The notes beneath the pieces are model-generated. The model made no database searches and was not told where the DNA came from. It saw nothing but the letters and a program-made list of their open reading frames with translations. DNA of 9,422 bases from Lachnospiraceae bacterium UBA3866 (GTDB lineage Bacteria; Bacillota; Clostridia; Lachnospirales; Lachnospiraceae), in NCBI GenBank assembly GCA_002392345.1, contig DGGU01000028.1:1-9422 (forward strand), given 5' to 3'. Within the stretch, counting starts at the first letter, position 1. Each line of letters starts with the position of its first letter. Positions 5,496 to 9,422 of the stretch are shown piece after piece. Both the position numbers and the translations under genes were made by a program.

Positions 5496-6680
5496 CTATT
5501 TCTTATAGTTTTTAATCTTTTTTCTTACAATCATGTCTTTAGCAAAACTCATAGTTGCTTCAATATCTTCTATAGTATATTTTTTCTTATTAAGTTTCTT
5601 TTTTATAAACTCTTTCATGCCCTTCTCTATAAAATCCGCTATGTCAAGATATCCTATCTTTTCGTTAAGAAACTCCCTGACGGCAACTTCATTTAATGCA
5701 TTATAAACTGCTGGCATGAGACCACCTATCTTTACTGCATCATACATAAGTTTCAAACCTTTAAATGTCTTCAAATCAGGTCTACCAAAACTTAGCTTAT
5801 CAACTTTAGTGAAATCAACTCTTTTCTCATTTACAAACTTACGGTTGGTTTTATAGATGGCATACTCAATAGGTATCTTCATCGATGGGACATTGATCTC
5901 CGCCTTTATAGCTCCATCGACAAACTCAACCATGCTGTGTATCAATGATTCCCTTTGGACAACTATATCAATCCTATCATATGGCACATTAAAAAGATGA
6001 TGAGCTTCTATAACTTCAAGACCTTTATTGACGAGAGTTGAACTATCTATAGTTATCTTTCTCCCCATTGACCAATTAGGATGATTAAGTGCGTCTTTAA
6101 CTTTTATCTTCTTAAGTTCATATCTTTTCTTTCCATAGAATGGTCCACCTGATGCTGTTATAATTATCTTTTTTATATTTTCGTGTTTCTCACCGACTAG
6201 ACATTGCCATATAGCAGAATGTTCTGAATCAACTGGCCTTAGATCAATATCATACTTCCTTACAAGAGGCATTATGATGTCGCCTGCGCAAACTAGAGTT
6301 TCTTTGTTGGCAAGGCAGATAGTTTTTTTCGCTTTGATGGCTGCAATCGTTGGTCTTATGCCAATCATGCCAACAACAGACACCATGACCATGTCCGCTT
6401 CTTTAAGTGATGCAAGTTTCTGTAACCCTTTAAGTCCGGTAAATATTTTGACATTTATTTTGTTTTTTTTGCAGAGGCTTTTAAAGTCATCAGCAGACTT
6501 CTCATCATGGATAGCGACGAACTTCGCCTTGGTATCCTTCACTTGCTTTAAGAGTTTTCTTATATCGGTATTACAAGATAAGCCTACTATCTCTTTATCG
6601 CCGACTGTCTTTATGACGTCTATGGTTTGAGTACCGATGCTACCGGTGGAACCGATAATAACAATTCTATCTTTTCTCAT
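5496..6680 (-). CDS. dxr: 1-deoxy-D-xylulose 5-phosphate reductoisomerase
   Basis: Converts 1-deoxy-D-xylulose 5-phosphate to 2-C-methyl-D-erythritol 4-phosphate using NADPH, the committed step of the MEP isoprenoid pathway and the fosmidomycin target. N-terminal Rossmann motif GSTGSIGTQT (residues 10-19); LANKETLVCAG (123-133); metal-site segment PVDSEHSAIWQ (D151, E153); TASGGPF (175-181); the catalytic flexible loop NHPNWSMG (200-206, W203); SSTLVNKGLEVIEAHHLF with N218, K219 and metal ligand E222. The full 394-residue length is normal. The ATG at 6680 overlaps the mtaB stop (ATGA), with AGAGGA upstream inside mtaB, so it is probably translationally coupled. dxr commonly sits with cdsA, rseP and ispG; none of these is next to it here. 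The lysine-rich C-terminus is normal for a low-GC genome. Confidence 0.97.
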   Translation of the reverse strand: MRKDRIVIIGSTGSIGTQTIDVIKTVGDKEIVGLSCNTDIRKLLKQVKDTKAKFVAIHDEKSADDFKSLCKKNKINVKIFTGLKGLQKLASLKEADMVMVSVVGMIGIRPTIAAIKAKKTICLANKETLVCAGDIIMPLVRKYDIDLRPVDSEHSAIWQCLVGEKHENIKKIIITASGGPFYGKKRYELKKIKVKDALNHPNWSMGRKITIDSSTLVNKGLEVIEAHHLFNVPYDRIDIVVQRESLIHSMVEFVDGAIKAEINVPSMKIPIEYAIYKTNRKFVNEKRVDFTKVDKLSFGRPDLKTFKGLKLMYDAVKIGGLMPAVYNALNEVAVREFLNEKIGYLDIADFIEKGMKEFIKKKLNKKKYTIEDIEATMSFAKDMIVRKKIKNYKK

Positions 6681-8140
6681 ATCTGTATTTTCCTCTTTAT
6701 GTAATTTTTTGTATAGCCAACTGCGTATTTTTTGCCATCTTCTTCTATAATTTCCTCAATTAGAATGCCATTAATTATGTCGCCAATTTTATATGGGCTC
6801 GCACCCCAAGGGCACTTTGCACCCCAAGAGTACTTTGTCGCTTCGCTCGGGCGTCGCATTCGCTCGACAAGCTCGCTTCGTAAGCGCTCGGGCGCATAGC
6901 TTACATCCCCTGCATATAAGGATTCGATTTCTTTAGATATTTTCTCGCATTCATAGATCATCTTAACACACCTATCGTGCTTTACCTTATTCGTAAGTTG
7001 ATTGGGAAATGTCGCTGCCTTTGTTCCTTTTCGTATAGAATACGGAAAGATATTTGGATTGTAAAATCTCATGCTCTTCACGAATTCAAGGCTCTCTTCA
7101 AAATCTTCATCTGTCTCTCCAGGAAACCCTACTATAACATCAGTAGTTATAGTTGCATCTTTCATATATTTTCTTATCAGGTCACAGGCATTCTTAAAAT
7201 CAGCTATCGTATAATGTCTATTCATGCTCGTAAGTATCTTATCTGATCCTGATTGAAGTGAAAGGCAGAAGTTTGGACAGAATTTTTTAGACACAAGACT
7301 TTCTTCATCTGTAAGAAATTTTATAAAACCTTCGTCTATGATCCGTGGCTCAAGCGAACCAAGTCTTATACGAAGTATCTCTTTAGTTTCGCCTTCTATG
7401 TCAACTTTAATATTTGCAATTTTTTCTATAATTTTAGTTAGCGAAGCTTGTGCTATACTGATAGCTCCTTCTCTCTCATAAGAGATATTTTCTCTATCAA
7501 GGCCAAACGAACTCAAGTGTATACCTGTAAGAACTACTTCTTTGACACCATTTTTTACCTTGTTCGTTATCTCGCTTACAATGTCATCATCGTCACGAGA
7601 TTTTATATGGCCACGAAGATAAGGTATGAGGCAGTAGGTGCAATACTCGTCGCAGCCGTCTTGAATTTTGATGAAGGCGCGGGGACTCGCACCCCAAGGG
7701 CACTTTGTCGCACTTCGCTCGACAAGCTCGCTTCGTAAGCGCTCGGGCGTAGTGCTTGCCTCTAGATTTTCACGAAGGGACGCGGAGTGCACCTGTGCAA
7801 GGTCTTTTATTAGATCGGGCAGGGTGGATTTTTGTTTATTTGATAGGATGTAGTCTACTCCTAGGAGTGGGCTTGCATCAAGCGAATCGATGAGGCAGCC
7901 TATCGCGATGACTTTGACATTAGGATTGTATTTCTTCGCAAGATGAAGCATCTGTCGCGACTTTTTATCTGCTATCGCAGTCACGCTACAGGTGTTGACT
8001 ATATAATAATCAAGGTTTTTATATTCATCCTTATTATTGACATCGATGTAATCAAAACCTAACTTTATAAGATCATCTCTAATCTTATTCGATTCATATG
8101 TATTGACTTTGCAGCCGATTGTCTTTATAGTGAATCTCAT
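6677..8140 (-). CDS. mtaB: MtaB-type tRNA N6-threonylcarbamoyladenosine methylthiotransferase with two repeat insertions
   Basis: Radical-SAM enzyme that adds a methylthio group to t6A37 of tRNAs reading ANN codons, using two Fe-S clusters. The N-terminal cluster ligands are C10 (TIGCKVN), C51 (NTCSV) and C82 (IGCL). The radical-SAM motif CDEYCTYC gives C163, C167 and C170. Further motifs are VLTGIHLSSFG, RIRLGSLEP, LSLQSGSDKIL and DVIVGFPGET. At 487 residues it is longer than usual. Two stretches, residues 131-153 and 416-449, are translations of repeat family B and start PERLRSELVER. The TRAM region seems short: it ends at GYTKNYIKRKIQI, where related proteins continue. The ATG at 8140 is the only start before GCKVN. 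It has no Shine-Dalgarno sequence and lies 3 bases after a terminator U-tract; a 13-codon mini-ORF ends over it. It overlaps dxr by 4 bases. Confidence 0.94.
   Translation of the reverse strand: MRFTIKTIGCKVNTYESNKIRDDLIKLGFDYIDVNNKDEYKNLDYYIVNTCSVTAIADKKSRQMLHLAKKYNPNVKVIAIGCLIDSLDASPLLGVDYILSNKQKSTLPDLIKDLAQVHSASLRENLEASTTPERLRSELVERSATKCPWGASPRAFIKIQDGCDEYCTYCLIPYLRGHIKSRDDDDIVSEITNKVKNGVKEVVLTGIHLSSFGLDRENISYEREGAISIAQASLTKIIEKIANIKVDIEGETKEILRIRLGSLEPRIIDEGFIKFLTDEESLVSKKFCPNFCLSLQSGSDKILTSMNRHYTIADFKNACDLIRKYMKDATITTDVIVGFPGETDEDFEESLEFVKSMRFYNPNIFPYSIRKGTKAATFPNQLTNKVKHDRCVKMIYECEKISKEIESLYAGDVSYAPERLRSELVERMRRPSEATKYSWGAKCPWGASPYKIGDIINGILIEEIIEEDGKKYAVGYTKNYIKRKIQI
6794..6895. repeat. 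Family-B repeat inside mtaB, C-terminal copy (B2)
   Basis: It encodes MtaB residues 416-449. It shares 36 identical bases with copy B1 (6859-6894 = 7714-7749) and a second 22-base identical block (6798-6819 = 7686-7707). Between them B2 has an extra 18-base tandem unit (6802-6819 and 6820-6837, 2 differences; KCPWGA/KYSWGA) and an extra copy of TTCGCTCG. The 36-base block is 64% GC (23 of 36) and contains a CGCTT-ACG-AAGCG hairpin. Confidence 0.92.
7682..7750. repeat. Family-B repeat inside mtaB, linker copy (B1)
   Basis: It encodes MtaB residues 131-153, in the linker between the N-terminal cluster domain and the radical-SAM core. It is read in the same frame as copy B2. The minus strand of this copy has no stop codon in any of its three frames, and only one of the three plus-strand frames has one (TAA). 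Confidence 0.92.
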
Positions 8141-8178
8141 ATTAAAAAAAAGGGCGCCCCAAGGGCGCTTCCTCTCAT
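8137..8178 (-). CDS. Possible 13-codon coupling mini-ORF upstream of mtaB
   Basis: ATG at 8178 follows the stop codon of the secreted-protein gene with no gap (TAAATG). The frame reads MRGSALGAPFFLI, passes through the terminator hairpin, and ends at a TGA that overlaps the mtaB ATG (ATGA). It could let ribosomes reinitiate and reach mtaB, which lacks a Shine-Dalgarno sequence, and would disturb the hairpin during translation. It has no good ribosome-binding site itself, and so short a frame could be chance. Confidence 0.3.
   Translation of the reverse strand: MRGSALGAPFFLI
8144..8168 (-). terminator. Intrinsic terminator between the secreted-protein gene and mtaB
   Basis: Minus strand GCGCCC-TTG-GGGCGC (8154-8168) forms a 6-bp GC stem. 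Two C and eight U (8144-8151) follow, ending 3 bases before the mtaB ATG. The sequence AAGCGCCCTTGGGGCGC matches the hairpin part of repeat family B (AAGTGCCCTTGGGGTGC) except for two C/T changes that turn its G-U pairs into G-C pairs. Confidence 0.85.
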
Positions 8179-8883
8179 TTATTCCATGTTAGCTCTTGGA
8201 CCTATCTTCTCTAAAGAACTAATCCCGTTTGTTGTTATCTTACTTGAAATTGTGCGACCACCAATGTCCACTGCATAATCCTGACCATCGATTGCCATAT
8301 CTCTTGTCCTCACAGTTTTAGCTGCAGTCAAGCCGCTTGGCACAACTTCAAGATTGCGAAATCCTAGATCATAATTTGCAAGGAAGAAATTATTGAGTGT
8401 TTCATGAGTATAATATAATTCATTGGTGTAAAACTCTGACTTTGCATTAGATGTATCTCTTAAAAGTTTATTAGAATAATATAGGTTACCATTGAAGTCA
8501 GCATAGTATTCGCCATATACATTTTTATAAGTGCCCTTACTATCTGATGTAGCGAGTGTACCATTATCATTAAAATAACGAGTGTATCCATCAATCACAT
8601 GCAAACCAAAAAGCATACCACCATAGTCTTTGTCATGCTTGTTAGAGAAAAAGTAATATGCATTTGTGTCAGCATTTCTCCACCAGCCTGTAACCATCTT
8701 ACCTTCCTCACCAAGGAGATATACATCACTTCCTACATCATACAAAGTATGTTCAAGAAACTCTCCTTTAGTTTCATCAACAACATACCAATAGTCACCA
8801 TCGCTTACCCATTGATATGCGAAAACGCTACTTGTAGATATAATTATAAACATTAAAGTAAGTGCTAATATTTTTTTAACCAT
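8179..8883 (-). CDS. Secreted protein with choline-binding-like repeats, 234 aa
   Basis: Residues 1-22 form a signal peptide: MVKK, a hydrophobic run, then SVFA with likely cleavage before YQW. Residues 23-115 hold short aromatic/glycine repeats of the cell-wall-binding type (WVSDGDYWYVVDE, GKMVTGWWRNADTNAYYF, GYTRYFNDNGTLA), loosely like choline- or glucan-binding repeats. Less typical repeats (GEYYADFNGNLYY) run to about 137. The last 90 residues match nothing I recognise and no catalytic domain is visible. It is probably exported and attached to, or acting at, the cell surface. The ATG at 8883 has AAGGGG about 7 bases upstream and its own promoter, just beyond the 5S gene. The terminator at 8144-8168 follows. 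Confidence 0.85.
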   Translation of the reverse strand: MVKKILALTLMFIIISTSSVFAYQWVSDGDYWYVVDETKGEFLEHTLYDVGSDVYLLGEEGKMVTGWWRNADTNAYYFFSNKHDKDYGGMLFGLHVIDGYTRYFNDNGTLATSDSKGTYKNVYGEYYADFNGNLYYSNKLLRDTSNAKSEFYTNELYYTHETLNNFFLANYDLGFRNLEVVPSGLTAAKTVRTRDMAIDGQDYAVDIGGRTISSKITTNGISSLEKIGPRANME

Positions 8884-8925
8884 AGTATACCCCTTTTCAA
8901 ATTTGCTTTAATCAGTGTTTCCTTA

Positions 8926-8954
8926 ATTCTATCATAATTAACTCTCTTTTGCAA
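8926..8954 (-). promoter_or_regulatory. Predicted promoter of the secreted-protein gene
   Basis: Minus strand: -35 TTGCAA (8949-8954), a 17-base spacer and -10 TAGAAT (8926-8931). Transcription would start near 8919, giving a leader of roughly 35 bases that includes a Shine-Dalgarno sequence. This separates the gene from the rRNA unit upstream. Confidence 0.65.
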
Positions 8955-8974
8955 ATGCAATGAAAATAAGCAAT

Positions 8975-8981
8975 AAAAAAA
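8975..8981 (-). terminator. U-tract directly after the 5S gene
   Basis: Seven U follow the CCGG that closes the 5S terminal helix. No separate hairpin is present, so the 8-bp 5S helix I followed by this U-tract may itself act as terminator. Confidence 0.5.
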
Positions 8982-9098
8982 CCGGCTACCACCTATTTTA
9001 CCACGCCGTTACCAGCGTAGAATCTTCGGCCGCTTAAGGCTTAACCGTCGTGTTCGATATGGGAACGGGTGTGTCCCTTAAGCGTATCGTAACCGGAA
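8982..9098 (-). rRNA. rrf: 5S ribosomal RNA
   Basis: The minus strand contains the conserved 5S core ACACCCGTTCCCAT and CGAACACGACGGTTAAGC. The 5' CCGGTTAC pairs over 8 bp with the 3' GTAGCCGG as helix I. The length is about 115-117 bases. Its 5' end begins directly after tRNA-Ile, with no spacer or only 2 bases, and a U-tract follows its 3' end. Confidence 0.93.
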
Positions 9099-9172
9099 TG
9101 GAACCAAGTGGACTCGAACCACCGACCTCTCGGTTATCAGCCGAGTGCTCTAACCAACTGAGCTATAGTTCC
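9099..9172 (-). tRNA. tRNA-Ile (anticodon GAU)
   Basis: The 74-base minus-strand sequence folds as a full cloverleaf. Acceptor GGAACTA pairs with TGGTTCC, and the discriminator base is A. The D arm is GCTC...GAGC. The anticodon arm is CTCGG-CTGATAA-CCGAG with anticodon GAT. The T arm is GGTGG-TTCGAGT-CCACT. CCA is not encoded. tRNA-Ile(GAU) is a usual resident of the spacer after 16S rRNA. Confidence 0.97.
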
Positions 9173-9176
9173 GAAG

Positions 9177-9191
9177 CGGGCTCGCCCCTAC
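9177..9191. repeat. Shortened family-A repeat in the 16S-tRNA spacer (A4)
   Basis: CGGGCTCGCCCCTAC equals the family-A core with CAGTGCTCG removed, as expected from a deletion between its two CTCG copies. It lies 4 bases upstream of the tRNA-Ile 5' end. Confidence 0.65.
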
Positions 9192-9199
9192 AAAAAAAC

Positions 9200-9309
9200 T
9201 TCAAAGCAAGCAATGCCAACTATTTTTTCATCTCGCTTCGCTCGATGAGTTAATTTAGTTGTCATTTATTCAAAGCAAGCAATGCTTGCTTTTCATACAA
9301 TGCCAACTA
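9200..9309. repeat. Direct and inverted repeats in the 16S-tRNA-Ile spacer
   Basis: TTCAAAGCAAGCAATGC occurs at 9200-9216 and 9269-9285, and CAATGCCAACTA at 9211-9222 and 9298-9309. The right-hand copy is thus the left-hand copy with about 18 extra bases. The right copy also forms a perfect 9-bp hairpin, AAAGCAAGC-AAT-GCTTGCTTT (9272-9292). Between the copies is a GC-rich CTCGCTTCGCTCG segment (9232-9244) reminiscent of family B. These may be rRNA-processing structures or small repeats of another family. Confidence 0.6.
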
Positions 9310-9338
9310 AATAAATACAGAAGCCCTACTATATATTT

Positions 9339-9422
9339 AGAAAGGAGGTGATCCAGCCGCACCTTCAGATACGGCTACCTTGTTACGACTTAACCCCAAT
9401 CATCGACCCCACCTTCGACGAC
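9339..9422 (-). rRNA. rrs: 16S ribosomal RNA, 3' end (partial)
   Basis: The minus strand reads AAGTCGTAACAAGGTAGCCG, then GGTGCGGCTGGATCACCTCC followed by TTTCT. This is the universal 3' end of bacterial 16S rRNA including the anti-Shine-Dalgarno sequence CCTCC. Only about 84 bases are inside the window; the gene continues past its right edge. Confidence 0.97.

Noticed and set aside
6794..6895. Frameshift or assembly error in mtaB caused by GC-rich sequence
   Set aside because: The frame is kept on both sides of both copies and of the yqgF insert, and downstream family motifs continue normally; errors would not be in frame three times.
6794..7750. CRISPR array or phage repeat
   Set aside because: Only two unequal copies far apart, translated within a gene, with no regular spacers or cas genes.
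7448..7853. Plus-strand frames crossing repeat B1
   Set aside because: Antisense to mtaB; they are open mainly because the GC-rich repeat has few stops, and no start signals are seen.
9050..9253. Plus-strand 67-codon frame
   Set aside because: It runs antisense through tRNA-Ile and 5S rRNA; a common artefact.

Overview
The window looks like a low-GC Gram-positive anaerobe of the class Clostridia. The gene set points that way: an ireB / yqgF / DUF1292 / RNase J cluster, an MtaB-type tRNA methylthiotransferase, the non-mevalonate enzyme Dxr, and a 16S 3' end reading into GGATCACCTCCTTTCT. I cannot place it below class level. Nearly everything is on the minus strand; one small membrane-protein gene is on the plus strand.

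Layout, left to right. (1) Positions 1-1538 hold the first 512 codons of rpoB (minus strand), cut by the window edge inside the rifampicin-binding region. rpoB has its own promoter and a leader hairpin, and it faces away from a plus-strand gene, so rplJL is not directly upstream. (2) A 144-residue single-pass membrane protein (plus strand) and RNase J (minus strand) converge on a bidirectional terminator. (3) Reading on the minus strand, ireB (own promoter) is followed by yqgF, a DUF1292 gene and rnj; the last three overlap or nearly touch and are probably one operon. (4) mtaB and dxr overlap by 4 bases. (5) A secreted protein with repeats like choline-binding repeats has its own promoter. (6) A ribosomal RNA unit runs 16S (3' end only), tRNA-Ile(GAU), 5S, with no 23S gene between or after them in the window.

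The most unusual signal is a set of short, GC-rich, partly palindromic repeats scattered through this AT-rich housekeeping DNA. Family A (core CGGGCTCGCAGTG...CCCCTAC) occurs in two intergenic places and twice inside yqgF, where the copies are read in frame and add about 30 residues just before the conserved DERLTT motif. Family B occurs twice inside mtaB, in the same reading frame both times (PERLRSELVER ... KCPWGASP). One copy lies in the linker before the radical-SAM core and one in the C-terminal TRAM region. The two B copies share 36 identical bases and a second block of 22 identical bases. This resembles the protein-coding palindromic elements known from Rickettsia, but the sequences are not ones I recognise.

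Expression signals are also unusual. The plus-strand membrane gene and ireB each have a promoter whose -10 box ends exactly 6 bases before the ATG and have no Shine-Dalgarno sequence, suggesting leaderless mRNAs. yqgF and mtaB start within 0-3 bases of the U-tract of a terminator-like hairpin. At mtaB, a 13-codon mini-ORF links the upstream stop codon to the mtaB start.

Functionally the window covers core information processing: transcription (RpoB), RNA decay and maturation (RNase J, YqgF), tRNA modification (MtaB) and rRNA/tRNA. Isoprenoid precursor synthesis (Dxr) and a Ser/Thr-kinase-linked regulator (IreB) accompany it. No transposase, phage gene or CRISPR array is present.
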